From Stygiobacter sp. (GTDB lineage Bacteria > Pseudomonadota > Alphaproteobacteria > Rhodospirillales > Magnetospirillaceae), in NCBI GenBank assembly GCA_006218045.1, contig VBWB01000004.1:203770-267769 (forward strand): a DNA stretch of 64,000 nucleotides, read 5' to 3'. The notes beneath the pieces are model-generated. The model was not told where the DNA came from. It did no database searches and worked only from the letters and a program-made list of their open reading frames with translations. Below are positions 1-8,144 of this stretch, one piece after another (the stretch's first letter is position 1; each line of letters starts with the position of its first letter). A program made the position numbers and the translations under genes.

Positions 1-1055
1 GCGCCATGTTCGGTCTGGTGGTCACCGGCCTGCTGGTGTGGATCACCGAATACTATACCGGTACCGATTATCGCCCGGTGCGCAGCGTCGCCCAGGCCTC
101 GACCACCGGCCACGGCACCAACGTCATCCAGGGGTTGGCGGTGTCCATGGAATCCACGGCACTGCCGGTCCTGGTCATCTGCGTCGCCATTCTGGCCACC
201 TATTCGGTGGCGGGTCTGTTCGGCATCTCCGTCGCCGCCACCACCATGCTGGCCCTGGCCGGCATGATCGTCGCCCTCGACGCCTATGGCCCGGTTACCG
301 ACAATGCCGGCGGTATCGCCGAAATGGCGGAACTGCCCAAGGATGTGCGCAAGATCACCGACGCGCTCGACGCCGTCGGCAATACCACCAAGGCGGTGAC
401 CAAGGGTTATGCCATCGGTTCCGCCGCCCTGGCCGCCCTGGTGCTGTTCGCGGCCTATACCGAGGATCTCAAGTACTATTTCCCCGACATAAAGGTGACC
501 TTCAGTCTGGAAGACCCCTATGTGGTGGTCGGCCTGTTCATCGGCGGTCTGTTGCCCTACATGTTCGGCGCCATGGGCATGATGGCGGTGGGCCGCGCCG
601 CCGCATCGGTGGTGGTCGAGGTCCGGCGCCAGTTCAAGGAAATCCCGGGCATCATGGAAGGCACCGGCAAGCCCGATTATGGGCGCGCCGTCGACATGCT
701 GACCAAGGCGGCGATCAAGGAGATGATCATTCCGTCCATGCTGCCGGTGCTGTCGCCCATCGTGCTGTTCGCGATGGTCGCCCTGGTTGCCGGTCAGGTC
801 GCCGCCTTCACCGCCTTGGGCGCCATGCTGTTGGGTACCATCGTCACCGGCCTGTTCGTGGCCATTTCCATGACCTCGGGCGGCGGCGCCTGGGATAATG
901 CCAAGAAGTACATCGAAGACGGCAATTTCGGCGGCAAAGGCTCCGACGCCCACAAGGCGGCGGTGACCGGCGACACCGTCGGCGATCCCTACAAGGACAC
1001 CGCCGGCCCCGCCGTCAACCGCCTTCGGCAGAGGGGCCTAACCATATCCCGGTGA
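1..1055 (+). CDS. hppA: Membrane-bound proton-pumping pyrophosphatase, C-terminal part (5' end outside window)
   Basis: This is the C-terminal ~350 residues of an H+-translocating inorganic pyrophosphatase, which couples PPi hydrolysis to proton pumping across the inner membrane. The frame is open to the first base. The family signature [10 protein letters not shown], the segment [18 protein letters not shown] and the late motif [16 protein letters not shown] are all present among several hydrophobic helices. In family members AVN near the end is followed by NPMIKI-type sequence and a last membrane helix. Here it is followed by [11 protein letters not shown] and a stop, so the terminal helix is missing. 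The final codons and the stop lie inside a perfect palindrome. Neither other forward frame restores the helix just downstream. Identity is very sure; whether the protein is active is unknown. Confidence 0.95.
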   Translation, partial: AMFGLVVTGLLVWITEYYTGTDYRPVRSVAQASTTGHGTNVIQGLAVSMESTALPVLVICVAILATYSVAGLFGISVAATTMLALAGMIVALDAYGPVTDNAGGIAEMAELPKDVRKITDALDAVGNTTKAVTKGYAIGSAALAALVLFAAYTEDLKYYFPDIKVTFSLEDPYVVVGLFIGGLLPYMFGAMGMMAVGRAAASVVVEVRRQFKEIPGIMEGTGKPDYGRAVDMLTKAAIKEMIIPSMLPVLSPIVLFAMVALVAGQVAAFTALGAMLLGTIVTGLFVAISMTSGGGAWDNAKKYIEDGNFGGKGSDAHKAAVTGDTVGDPYKDTAGPAVNRLRQRGLTISR

Positions 1056-1077
1056 GTCTGACACACCGGGATATGGT
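1041..1077. terminator. 14-bp perfect inverted repeat between convergent hppA and bamE
   Basis: The arms ACCATATCCCGGTG (1041-1054) and CACCGGGATATGGT (1064-1077) are perfect complements around a 9-nt loop. The hairpin sits between two convergent genes and contains the hppA stop codon. It probably acts as a bidirectional terminator. A long U-tract is lacking on either side, so a REP-like element is an alternative. Confidence 0.7.
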
Positions 1078-1081
1078 ATTA

Positions 1082-1549
1082 TCAGTTGCGGCCCATGCCG
1101 CCCAAGCCGCCGCTTTCCGGCTTGGAGAAGCGACCGATATTGCCCATCAACTGCTCGAGGATTCCCAGTTCCTTGCCGGCGGTCGGGGTCTCGCGGTCGA
1201 CCAGGACGATTTCCTTGCCGTCCTGCAATTCCTTGTAGGTCACGGTCTTGACGATGCCGGCCATGTCGAAATTGACCGAAACCACCTTGCGGTCCTTCAA
1301 TTCCGGTTTGAAAAAAGCGGTGGTCTCGAACACAGCCGAGATGTATTGCCAGCTTTCATCCCCATAGGTCATGCTCGATGACGGCGTTCCCAGCAGGGCC
1401 TGGACCTCGTCGCGGCTGGTCTTGCCGGCGGTGATCTTGGCCAGATCCTCGGGGTGCGGCAGATTGCCGCGATTGTCGATGGTGGGCGTGCAAGCGGCGA
1501 TCCCGCCGATGACGGCGGCCAGCAAAGCGGTGCGGAATATCTTCTTCAT
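1082..1549 (-). CDS. bamE: Outer membrane assembly lipoprotein BamE (SmpA/OmlA family)
   Basis: A lipoprotein of about 155 residues. The N-terminus is basic (MKK), then hydrophobic, ending in a lipobox-like IAAC that would place the lipidated Cys near residue 20. The mature part has the BamE-like pattern: a 'KITAGKTSRDEVQALLGTPS' stretch followed by a strand pair around SWQYISAVFETTAFF. BamE is an accessory lipoprotein of the beta-barrel assembly machine in the outer membrane. An upstream GTG would add four residues, but the ATG at 1549 directly precedes the signal peptide. The gene converges on hppA and ends at the palindrome. Confidence 0.88.
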   Translation of the reverse strand: MKKIFRTALLAAVIGGIAACTPTIDNRGNLPHPEDLAKITAGKTSRDEVQALLGTPSSSMTYGDESWQYISAVFETTAFFKPELKDRKVVSVNFDMAGIVKTVTYKELQDGKEIVLVDRETPTAGKELGILEQLMGNIGRFSKPESGGLGGMGRN

Positions 1550-1682
1550 GGTCGCAATCACGTCTGGGCATTGACGGAGACGGGCTCCGTGTCCAAAGAT
1601 GGCGAAGATTGCACCCCGTGATGACGGGTTGTCAACGACCCCGCCGCCCTTGGGCCGGCCAGACGCTCAATCAGGACCGCCT

Positions 1683-2222
1683 ATGCCCTTCAGCCGATTT
1701 TTCAAACGCCGGCGTTTCGATGATGCCGCCAATGCCCTCTATGTCGCCCTGGTCGAGCAATCGCGCCAGCCGGCCTTCTATCGGGACCTGGGGGTGGCCG
1801 ACACCCTGGAGGGGCGATACGACATGATCATCCTGCACGCCTATATGCTGTTTCGCCGTCTGGGCAAGGGCGGTGGCGCGGGCTTGCGCGAATTGTCCCA
1901 GGAAACCTTTGATTTCATGTTCAACGACATGGATCAGAACCTGCGGGAGATGGGGGTGACCGATACCGGCATCGGCAAACGGGTACAGCGCATGGCCGAG
2001 GCCTTCTATGGCCGTACCGCCGCCTATGACAAGGCGCTGGAGCAGGGGGGCAGGGCGTTGCAGGAGGCCTTGGGCCGCAACCTCTACCAGGGCGTCGCTG
2101 TGCCCGCCGAGACCGAGGACCGCATGGCCGCCTATGTGCTGGCCCAGATGGCCCATTTGGATATTACCGCCGACGCGACCTTGCTGGCCGGTTCGCTGAC
2201 CTTTATCCCGGTGGCGGAGTGA
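1683..2222 (+). CDS. Ubiquinol-cytochrome c chaperone (CBP3 family)
   Basis: A 179-residue soluble protein matching the ubiquinol-cytochrome c chaperone domain. The sequence runs from an FYRDLGVADTLEGRYDMI-type start through HAYMLFRRL and the segment QETFDFMFNDMDQNLREMGV. The mitochondrial relative CBP3 helps assemble cytochrome b of complex III. The start at 1683 (MPFSRFF) is preferred because it has an AGGA ribosome site 6 nt upstream; an ATG at 1599 would add a 28-residue Pro-rich tail. The gene overlaps the next by 4 nt, so the two are translationally coupled. In alphaproteobacteria this gene commonly precedes a DUF177 gene and rpmF. Confidence 0.88.
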   Translation: MPFSRFFKRRRFDDAANALYVALVEQSRQPAFYRDLGVADTLEGRYDMIILHAYMLFRRLGKGGGAGLRELSQETFDFMFNDMDQNLREMGVTDTGIGKRVQRMAEAFYGRTAAYDKALEQGGRALQEALGRNLYQGVAVPAETEDRMAAYVLAQMAHLDITADATLLAGSLTFIPVAE

Positions 2223-2761
2223 GCGGGATGGAATACGTTCCCGAATTTTCCCGCCCGGTGCTGGTCGACGTCATTCCCACCCGCGGCATCGACATGGAGG
2301 TCGAGGCCGAGCCCGGTGAATGCGCGGCCCTGGCCGAACGTTTCGGCATTGTCGCGGTGCGCTCGCTGACCGCGTCGGTGCGGTTGCGGGCCATGGATAA
2401 CGGCACCTTGTTTCGCGTCGATGGTCGTTTGCGGGCCAAGGTGACGCAATCCTGCGTGGTGACGCTGGAACCGCTGGAGCAAGAGGTTGATGAAACTTTT
2501 ACTATGACCTTTGGCGGCAGCGAAGAGTCCGATAATATGGAGCTGGATTTGTCCATGGATGATGACGACCCGCCGGAACCCCTGGCCGACGGCGCTGTCG
2601 ACGTGGGTGAAGTGGTCGCCGAGCACCTCGCTTTGGCCTTGGATCCCTTTCCGCGCAAGGCCGGAGCCGCCTTGCCGGAGGTGGTCGAAGAGCCCGAAGT
2701 GGTCGAAGTTAAGGTCAGTCCGTTCGCGGCTCTTGCCGGCTTGCAGGAAAAAAAGAGATGA
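2219..2761 (+). CDS. DUF177 (YceD-like) protein
   Basis: A 180-residue protein of the DUF177/YceD family, usually encoded directly upstream of rpmF and implicated in 23S rRNA/ribosome accumulation. The central segment with QSCVVTLEPLEQEVDETF is the characteristic part: a single Cys and an acidic strand. A very acidic stretch (MDDDDPPEPL) follows and a VEVKVSPFAALAGL tail ends the protein. It starts at GTG 2219, or alternatively ATG 2228, overlapping the stop of the previous gene. Location next to rpmF supports the family call; the exact function is not shown by the sequence. Confidence 0.85.
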   Translation: MSGMEYVPEFSRPVLVDVIPTRGIDMEVEAEPGECAALAERFGIVAVRSLTASVRLRAMDNGTLFRVDGRLRAKVTQSCVVTLEPLEQEVDETFTMTFGGSEESDNMELDLSMDDDDPPEPLADGAVDVGEVVAEHLALALDPFPRKAGAALPEVVEEPEVVEVKVSPFAALAGLQEKKR

Positions 2762-2851
2762 CGGGGTCAGCAAACCCTTGCTCCTTGCAGACTTTTTGGC
2801 TAATAAACCTCCCTTTCCCCGTCAGGGCTTCTGAGCAGAGAGTACGAGAAA

Positions 2852-3040
2852 ATGGCTGTCCCGAAGAAAAAGACCTCCAAGTCCCGCCGCAACATGCGCC
2901 GTGCCCACCACGCGCTGCCGTCGGCTTCGGTGGTCGAGTGCCCCAATTGCGGCGAAGTGAAGCTGCCCCATCATGTGTGCGGCTCGTGCGGGCACTATGA
3001 TGGTCGCGAAGTCGTCGCCCAGGCCGAAGCCAACGCCTAA
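2852..3040 (+). CDS. rpmF: 50S ribosomal protein L32
   Basis: A 62-residue basic protein beginning [20 protein letters not shown], the universal start of bacterial L32. A CPNC...CGSC zinc-ribbon (two Cys-x2-Cys pairs) follows, so this is the zinc-binding form of L32, a structural protein of the large subunit. A 90-nt spacer separates it from the DUF177 gene. rpmF, plsX and fabH are a classic linked set joining ribosome and fatty acid/phospholipid synthesis. Confidence 0.98.
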   Translation: MAVPKKKTSKSRRNMRRAHHALPSASVVECPNCGEVKLPHHVCGSCGHYDGREVVAQAEANA

Positions 3041-3073
3041 ATCTCCCGCTGATCTCTTACGGAGCGCACGGAC

Positions 3074-4126
3074 GTGAGCGCACCCGTCACCATATCCATC
3101 GACGCCATGGGTGGCGATCATGCTCCCGAGATGGTGGTCGAGGGGGTGCGGCTTGCGCACGTCCGTCTTCCCCATGTGCGCTATCTGCTGTTCGGCGATG
3201 CTCAGCGACTTGAAGCGTTGCTGGAGAAGGCGCCCGAGATCAAGGGGGTCTGCACCGTCCGTCACACCGACGAAGCGGTCAGCAACGATGCCAAACCCAG
3301 CCAGGTTCTGCGTAGCGGTCGGCGTTCGTCCATGTGGCTGGCGGTTGACGCCGTCGCCAAGGGCGAAGCCGCCGGCGTGGTGTCCGCCGGCAATACCGGC
3401 GCCTTGATGGCGGTATCCAAGTTCGTGCTGCGCATGCTGCCCGGCATCGACCGCCCGGCCATCGCCGGCCTGTTCCCCACCGAAAAGGGGGAAACGGTGA
3501 TGCTGGATCTGGGCGCCAACGTCGATTGCAACGCCAACAATCTGGTTGAGTTTGCGGTGATGGGTGAGGTGTTCGCCCGTGCCGTCCTGGGCCTTGAGCA
3601 ACCTTCGGTCGGCCTGCTCAATGTCGGGTCCGAGGATATGAAGGGCAACGACGCGGTCAAGGCCGCCGCCGCCGCCTTGCGCGATTCGCCCTTGCCCATC
3701 CGCTTTCACGGCTTTGTCGAAGGCAACGATATCGGTGCCGGCACCGTCGATGTGGTGGTGACCGATGGTTTCACCGGCAATATCGCCCTCAAGACCGCCG
3801 AAGGCACGGTGAAGTTCTATTCGTCGTTCCTGCGTCAGGCGTTCCAAAGTTCGATCCTGGCCAAGATCGGCTACATCTTCGCCAAGCATGCCCTGAACAA
3901 GGTCAAGATGCGGACCGATCCGCGTCGCTACAATGGCGCCATGTTCCTGGGCCTGAACGGCATTGCCGTCAAAAGCCATGGCGGTACCGATGCCTTCGGC
4001 TTCGCCAATGCCATCGCCGTCGCCGTCGATCTGGTGGCCCATGGCTATAACGAGCGAATCCGCAAGGAATTCGACCGGTTGCATCCGCAGGATCCGCCTG
4101 CGCATCGTGCCGCCGGCAACGGGTGA
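3074..4126 (+). CDS. plsX: Phosphate acyltransferase PlsX
   Basis: A 350-residue protein that makes acyl-phosphate from acyl-ACP, the first step of the PlsX/PlsY route to lysophosphatidic acid. It opens with [17 protein letters not shown] and contains SAGNTGALM and the late [14 protein letters not shown] segment, all PlsX hallmarks. Translation starts at GTG 3074 behind a CGGAG-like site. The stop overlaps the start region of fabH by 4 nt if the GTG start of fabH is used. Confidence 0.97.
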   Translation: MSAPVTISIDAMGGDHAPEMVVEGVRLAHVRLPHVRYLLFGDAQRLEALLEKAPEIKGVCTVRHTDEAVSNDAKPSQVLRSGRRSSMWLAVDAVAKGEAAGVVSAGNTGALMAVSKFVLRMLPGIDRPAIAGLFPTEKGETVMLDLGANVDCNANNLVEFAVMGEVFARAVLGLEQPSVGLLNVGSEDMKGNDAVKAAAAALRDSPLPIRFHGFVEGNDIGAGTVDVVVTDGFTGNIALKTAEGTVKFYSSFLRQAFQSSILAKIGYIFAKHALNKVKMRTDPRRYNGAMFLGLNGIAVKSHGGTDAFGFANAIAVAVDLVAHGYNERIRKEFDRLHPQDPPAHRAAGNG

Positions 4127-4134
4127 CCATTTCC

Positions 4135-5109
4135 ATGATTCTGCGCTCTCAGATCGTCGGCAGCGGCAGTTATCTGCCGTCCCGCATTGTTACCAACGCG
4201 GAACTGGCCACCAGGGTCGATACCTCGGATGACTGGATCGTCGAGCGTACCGGTATCCGCCAGCGCCATATCGCCGCCGATGGCGAAACCACCTCGGATC
4301 TGGCCACCATCGCCGCCGAGCGCGCCCTGGCCGCCGCCGGCCTGAAGGGCAGTGACGTCGATTTGCTGATCGTCGCCACCGCCACCCCGGACAATACCTT
4401 TCCCGCCACCGCCACCAAGGTGCAAAGCCGCCTGGGCATGACCGGTGGCGCCGCCTTCGACATGCAGGCGGTATGTTCCGGTTTCATCTTCGCCCTGGCC
4501 ACCGCCGATAATTTCATCAAGGCCGAGCAGGCCCGCACCGCCTTGGTGATCGGTGCCGAAACGTTCTCGCGTATTCTTGACTGGGAAGACCGCGGCACCT
4601 GCGTGCTGTTCGGCGACGGCGCCGGCGCCGTGGTACTGCGCGGATCGTGGGAGAAGGGCAGCAACCAGGATCGTGGCATCTTGTCCACCCATCTGCATTC
4701 CGATGGTCGCCATTACGGCCTGCTGCATGTGGATGGCGGTCCGTCCTCGACCCAGACCGTCGGTCATCTGCGCATGGAAGGCAAGGAAGTGTTCCGCCAC
4801 GCGGTCACCAACCTGGCCCAGGTGGTGGGCGAGGCCTTGCGCGCCAATGATTTGAGCGCCGCCGACATCGATTGGGTGGTGCCGCATCAGGCCAACCGCC
4901 GCATTCTGGAAAGCACCGCCAGGAAGCTGGGCCTGTCCATGGATCGCATGGTGGTGACGGTGGATCAGCACGCCAATACCTCGGCGGCTTCCATTCCCCT
5001 GGCTTTCCACAGCGCGGTCAGCGATGGCCGCCTGAACAAGGGCGATCTGGTGGTGATGGAAGCCATGGGCGGCGGTTTTACCTGGGGTTCTGCCCTGGTC
5101 CGCCTGTAA
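4135..5109 (+). CDS. fabH: 3-oxoacyl-ACP synthase III (FabH)
   Basis: The condensing enzyme that starts fatty acid synthesis from acetyl-CoA and malonyl-ACP. The catalytic triad is visible: Cys in DMQAVCSGF, His in VPHQANRRI and Asn in HANTSAASI. The N-terminus has the [13 protein letters not shown] pattern and the [14 protein letters not shown] motif. The ATG at 4135 is chosen because GGGTGA lies about 7 nt upstream; a GTG at 4123 overlapping plsX would add four residues. Length about 324 residues, normal for the family. Confidence 0.97.
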   Translation: MILRSQIVGSGSYLPSRIVTNAELATRVDTSDDWIVERTGIRQRHIAADGETTSDLATIAAERALAAAGLKGSDVDLLIVATATPDNTFPATATKVQSRLGMTGGAAFDMQAVCSGFIFALATADNFIKAEQARTALVIGAETFSRILDWEDRGTCVLFGDGAGAVVLRGSWEKGSNQDRGILSTHLHSDGRHYGLLHVDGGPSSTQTVGHLRMEGKEVFRHAVTNLAQVVGEALRANDLSAADIDWVVPHQANRRILESTARKLGLSMDRMVVTVDQHANTSAASIPLAFHSAVSDGRLNKGDLVVMEAMGGGFTWGSALVRL

Positions 5110-5165
5110 TTTCCTTAAGCCAGACCTGCGCACATGGGCAAAGGTCTTCTTGCATCCCTTTGATA

Positions 5166-5194
5166 TTGACGCTTTTCCCGGGACAGGATAGGGT
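5166..5194 (+). promoter_or_regulatory. Candidate sigma-70 promoter upstream of ihfA
   Basis: TTGACG (5166-5171) and TAGGGT (5189-5194) are separated by exactly 17 nt, 42 nt before the ihfA start codon. The -35 box is strong and the -10 box weak. It would let ihfA-merR be transcribed apart from plsX-fabH. Confidence 0.4.
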
Positions 5195-5236
5195 CGACGA
5201 CCAATCCATGATCCCCCGTGAAAGGGGCTTTTCGGC

Positions 5237-5551
5237 ATGTCGGACAACACCATCACTCGCGCTCAACTCAGTGAAGCCGTCTACCAGGAGGTGGGGCTTT
5301 CCCGCAACGAATCCTCGGATCTGCTCGAGGCGGTGCTGGAAGAGGTGGCTGAGGCCTTGGCCCAGGGTGAAGCCGTGAAGATTTCGTCTTTCGGCAGCTT
5401 CGCCGTGCGCTCCAAGGGGCAGCGCATCGGTCGCAATCCCAAGACCGGCGAAGAAGTTCCGATCCTGCCCCGGCGGGTACTGGTCTTCCGTCCGTCCCAG
5501 CTTCTGAAGAAGAAGATCAACGACGGTCCGGTTTCCAAGGCTGGCAAGTAA
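5237..5551 (+). CDS. ihfA: Integration host factor alpha subunit
   Basis: A 104-residue HU/IHF-family DNA-bending protein. [21 protein letters not shown] at the start, [17 protein letters not shown] in the middle and the arm sequence [14 protein letters not shown] with its intercalating Pro identify IHF alpha rather than HU. It follows fabH by 127 nt and its stop overlaps the start of the MerR gene by one base. The ihfA-merR pair is common in proteobacteria. IHF is also a partner of sigma-54 activation, fitting the ntr systems later in the window. Confidence 0.96.
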   Translation: MSDNTITRAQLSEAVYQEVGLSRNESSDLLEAVLEEVAEALAQGEAVKISSFGSFAVRSKGQRIGRNPKTGEEVPILPRRVLVFRPSQLLKKKINDGPVSKAGK

Positions 5552-6105
5552 TGACCGGCGACGGCGACGCATCCTCCGGGCGCCGCAGCAACGGTAAGTC
5601 CGAATCCGCCTTCCGTACCATCAGCGAAGTTGCCGATGACCTGGAGGTGCCGCAGCACGTCCTGCGTTTCTGGGAAAGCAAATTCCCCCAGGTCAGGCCG
5701 CTGAAGCGCGGCGGCGGGCGGCGCTATTACCGCCCCGAGGACGTGGCGCTGCTGCGCCGTATCCGTGACCTGTTGTACAGCGAAGGCTATACCATCAAGG
5801 GCGTGCAAAAGCTGTTGCGCGAGGGCGGTCATAAGGATGCCCCGGCGCCGTCTTCGGCACCGGCCCGAGACGAGCCGGAATTACAGCTTGATTTGTCGCC
5901 GCAGGCCGACGATGTCGAGGAAGACGACTTCACCATCATGGATGATGGTGAAGAGGACGACCAGCAGGCCATGGAATTGGAAGCCGACATGGTTGTCAGA
6001 CCGGCGGCTGAAGCGGGCTTGCGCCCGGAGATCCGTCAAGAATTGGCCCTGTTGCTGAACGAACTCGAACAAATGCGATCTTTGCTGCGTCCAAAGCAAC
6101 GTTGA
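5551..6105 (+). CDS. MerR-family transcriptional regulator
   Basis: A 184-residue protein with an N-terminal MerR winged helix-turn-helix (about residues 20-90): [19 protein letters not shown], then [17 protein letters not shown] and [19 protein letters not shown]. The C-terminal half is acidic ([16 protein letters not shown]) and has no metal-binding Cys, so it is not a typical metal sensor. The gene overlaps ihfA and is the usual 'MerR after himA' regulator whose targets are generally unknown. Confidence 0.9.
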   Translation: MTGDGDASSGRRSNGKSESAFRTISEVADDLEVPQHVLRFWESKFPQVRPLKRGGGRRYYRPEDVALLRRIRDLLYSEGYTIKGVQKLLREGGHKDAPAPSSAPARDEPELQLDLSPQADDVEEDDFTIMDDGEEDDQQAMELEADMVVRPAAEAGLRPEIRQELALLLNELEQMRSLLRPKQR

Positions 6106-6108
6106 GGG

Positions 6109-6137
6109 TTGCATCCCATCGGGGGCGTGAGTATAGT
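6109..6137 (+). promoter_or_regulatory. Candidate sigma-70 promoter for tRNA-Pro
   Basis: TTGCAT (6109-6114), a 17-nt spacer and TATAGT (6132-6137) make a good consensus promoter just after the merR stop. It would give a leader of about 95 nt before the mature tRNA. Confidence 0.55.
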
Positions 6138-6239
6138 GCGCCCCTCTTCCGGCGGTAACGCCGCTGGAACCCCCGCCAAGCCCTTGGTTTGGCAGCTATT
6201 CTTGGATATCGGCATCCGTGCCGTGTTCCTCGAATCGGT

Positions 6240-6316
6240 CGGAGCGTAGCGCAGCCCGGTAGCGCATCAGTCTGGGGGACTGGGGGTCGTGGGTTCGAAT
6301 CCCGCCGCTCCGACCA
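6240..6316 (+). tRNA. tRNA-Pro (anticodon GGG)
   Basis: Cloverleaf folded by eye: acceptor CGGAGCG pairs with CGCTCCG, then A and an encoded CCA. The D arm GCGC/GCGC, anticodon stem TCAGT/ACTGG with loop CTGGGGG (anticodon GGG at positions 34-36) and a TTCGAAT T-loop are all present. The length is 77 nt. Confidence 0.97.
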
Positions 6317-6319
6317 TTC

Positions 6320-6353
6320 TAAAGCCCTGAAGCCGCAAGGTTTCAGGGCTTTA
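6320..6353 (+). terminator. Hairpin terminator after tRNA-Pro
   Basis: Perfect 12-bp arms TAAAGCCCTGAA (6320-6331) and TTCAGGGCTTTA (6342-6353) with a 10-nt loop, starting 4 nt after the tRNA CCA. The A-rich and T-rich ends suit a bidirectional intrinsic terminator. The following ~190 nt (6354-6543) are AT-rich and hold no gene that I can support. Confidence 0.75.
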
Positions 6354-6543
6354 GTATTTCTGGGCCCCGATTATCCCAACACGCTTGGGATAACATACGC
6401 AGACACGCCGAAATCGCTGTTGGCCGTTATATCGATGGATTCTATAATCCCTTTAGGCGGCTACATATATAGGCTCAAGTGGTACAAAAGTAGATGTCGC
6501 ATGGAGTAAGCATCAAAATTCACGCCTTCTGCGGAGAAGTAAA

Positions 6544-7164
6544 TTGTGGGGTTATCTTGAAATAAAACGTATTATTGATATTTTAATGTCGGCATTGGCT
6601 TGTATTTTTATTTCACCTGTTTTTATTTTTATTTTTTGTGTGATTTATATTGTTGATGGGGCGTTTCCAATTTACCGACAGATTCGGGTCGGCTCTGCGG
6701 GGCGATACTTCACCTGCTACAAATTCAGGACCATGGTTGCCGATGCGGATCGGGCATTGAGCCATTGGCAGGCGGAGAACGCGCCCTTATTCAAACAGTA
6801 TCGGCAGGGTAATTTTAAACTTCCGCAGGATCCACGGGTGACGCCGTTGGGGCGCTTTTTGCGCCGTCACAGCCTTGACGAATTGCCCCAGCTTTTCAAC
6901 GTGTTGCGCGGGGATATGGCGCTTGTCGGTCCAAGGCCGCTCTTGCCGGAGGAGGTTGCCGATTATGGCGAAAACATCGTCCATTATCTAAAAGTAACGC
7001 CGGGTTTGACCGGGCTGTGGCAGGTGAGCGGTCGCAGTGAAACAAGCTTTCTTGATCGATCAGACTTTGATCTTGCCTATATCAGGCAAAAATCACTATG
7101 GCTTGACTTTATAATAATTTTAAAAACAGTCCGTATTGTCTTTAGTGGTCGTGGGGCCTATTGA
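6544..7164 (+). CDS. ExoY-type undecaprenyl-phosphate sugar phosphotransferase
   Basis: A 206-residue bacterial sugar transferase of the short ExoY/WcaJ-C type, which loads the first sugar phosphate onto undecaprenyl phosphate to start a surface polysaccharide. One N-terminal membrane helix (about residues 10-35) is followed by KFRTM, DELPQLFNVLRGDMALVGPRP and TGLWQVSGRS, the core motifs. The start is a TTG at 6544 with GGAG 7 nt upstream; a later ATG would remove the conserved KRIIDIL helix start. The 5' third is clearly more AT-rich than its surroundings, suggesting transfer. It converges with the next gene, the two overlapping by 7 nt. Confidence 0.92.
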   Translation: MWGYLEIKRIIDILMSALACIFISPVFIFIFCVIYIVDGAFPIYRQIRVGSAGRYFTCYKFRTMVADADRALSHWQAENAPLFKQYRQGNFKLPQDPRVTPLGRFLRRHSLDELPQLFNVLRGDMALVGPRPLLPEEVADYGENIVHYLKVTPGLTGLWQVSGRSETSFLDRSDFDLAYIRQKSLWLDFIIILKTVRIVFSGRGAY

Positions 7165-8144
7165 TTTTTTGCTCTCATTACCGTGGACAAATCGGTCATA
7201 TGCTGTAGTTCCGGCCATTTTTCCACCCAGCAGCAGACATGGCTGAAGCCTTGGATACGAAGGCTGCGTGCCGCCGCGCCATTCCCCAATTTTCCAAGAT
7301 ATGAGGCGATCACGTCGGCGGGCACGACGTCGTCATCGCTGCCGGTCAAGTGGATTTGCGGGATCGCGCGGAGAGTGCGGACAAAATCCGCCGGATCAAG
7401 CGAGCCGTCGAGTGGCGCCAGTCGCTCCCTGGAGACCCAGTACTTGACGTCCAGATTGGCGGCGATGGTGACCAAACCCGCGACATCGTCGCGCTGGCTT
7501 GCCAGCAAGGCGGCAACTGTGCCGCCGCCCGAATAGCCGACCAGCACCAGACGGCTGGCATTGGCCGAATGCTTCAGGCCGTTGACCACCTGGGCGATGC
7601 TGTCGATCACCTCGGGGGCGTAACGATGACTGGTCCAATATCGCGGATGGCAATTTTTACCCTGACCGGCGGCCAGAGTGTATTGACAGGGCCGTGCCAC
7701 GTAAGCGGCGGCACCATCGGCGTGATTAAGGGCCATCTGCAAGGCGATGGGGGTGGAAGGGGTCGGGTCGGGGGAAATCCGCCGGCTCCCCAGAAAGGCC
7801 AAGCCGTCGCCCTCAAGATAGACGGTCAACGTCTGCTGGGCCGGGCGCGGTGACAGGGCGGTGGCGACGACGAAGGCGCCGCCATCGGTCAAACTGTAGC
7901 GCCAACCGGCCTCGGCGGCGAAGCGAGCCGCTTTGTTGCGCGCCGGAATCAGGTCGTTGCCGCTACAGGCGCTGGTGACAAGGACAGCCAGTAATACCGG
8001 CCAACCTTTGTTTCGACGTGTTGGCCGGTATCTTGCCGCCATTGCGGCGGCGGCCAAGGGTGCGGATGCATCCGCCCGGCGAGGGGCGATACAACCGGTC
8101 AATTCTTTGGCCGGTTGGTATAAGGCGGAGAGGCGGGCGATCAT
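7158..8144 (-). CDS. Alpha/beta-hydrolase, probable lipoprotein
   Basis: An alpha/beta-hydrolase with the nucleophile elbow GYSGGG, an acid candidate in GSDDDVVP and a His in FSHVCCW near the end. PVLLAVLVTSACSGN looks like a lipoprotein signal ending at Cys, so the enzyme is likely anchored in a membrane facing the periplasm. The ATG at 8144 overlaps the stop of the upstream gene (ATGA), but it leaves ~48 residues before the hydrophobic stretch. The ATG at 8042 gives a normal signal peptide. Substrate unknown; the adjacent polymer-ligase gene suggests a role in polysaccharide or surface ester metabolism. Confidence 0.75.
   Translation of the reverse strand: MIARLSALYQPAKELTGCIAPRRADASAPLAAAAMAARYRPTRRNKGWPVLLAVLVTSACSGNDLIPARNKAARFAAEAGWRYSLTDGGAFVVATALSPRPAQQTLTVYLEGDGLAFLGSRRISPDPTPSTPIALQMALNHADGAAAYVARPCQYTLAAGQGKNCHPRYWTSHRYAPEVIDSIAQVVNGLKHSANASRLVLVGYSGGGTVAALLASQRDDVAGLVTIAANLDVKYWVSRERLAPLDGSLDPADFVRTLRAIPQIHLTGSDDDVVPADVIASYLGKLGNGAAARSLRIQGFSHVCCWVEKWPELQHMTDLSTVMRAKNQ

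Noticed and set aside
1021-1055. Sequencing frameshift as the cause of the short HppA end
   Set aside because: Reading the other two forward frames just downstream did not recover the expected helix. A small assembly error cannot be excluded, but it is not supported by the sequence.
6240-6316. tRNA-Pro as an integrase attachment site
   Set aside because: I found no second copy of the tRNA 3' end and no integrase in the window, so no attachment site is annotated.
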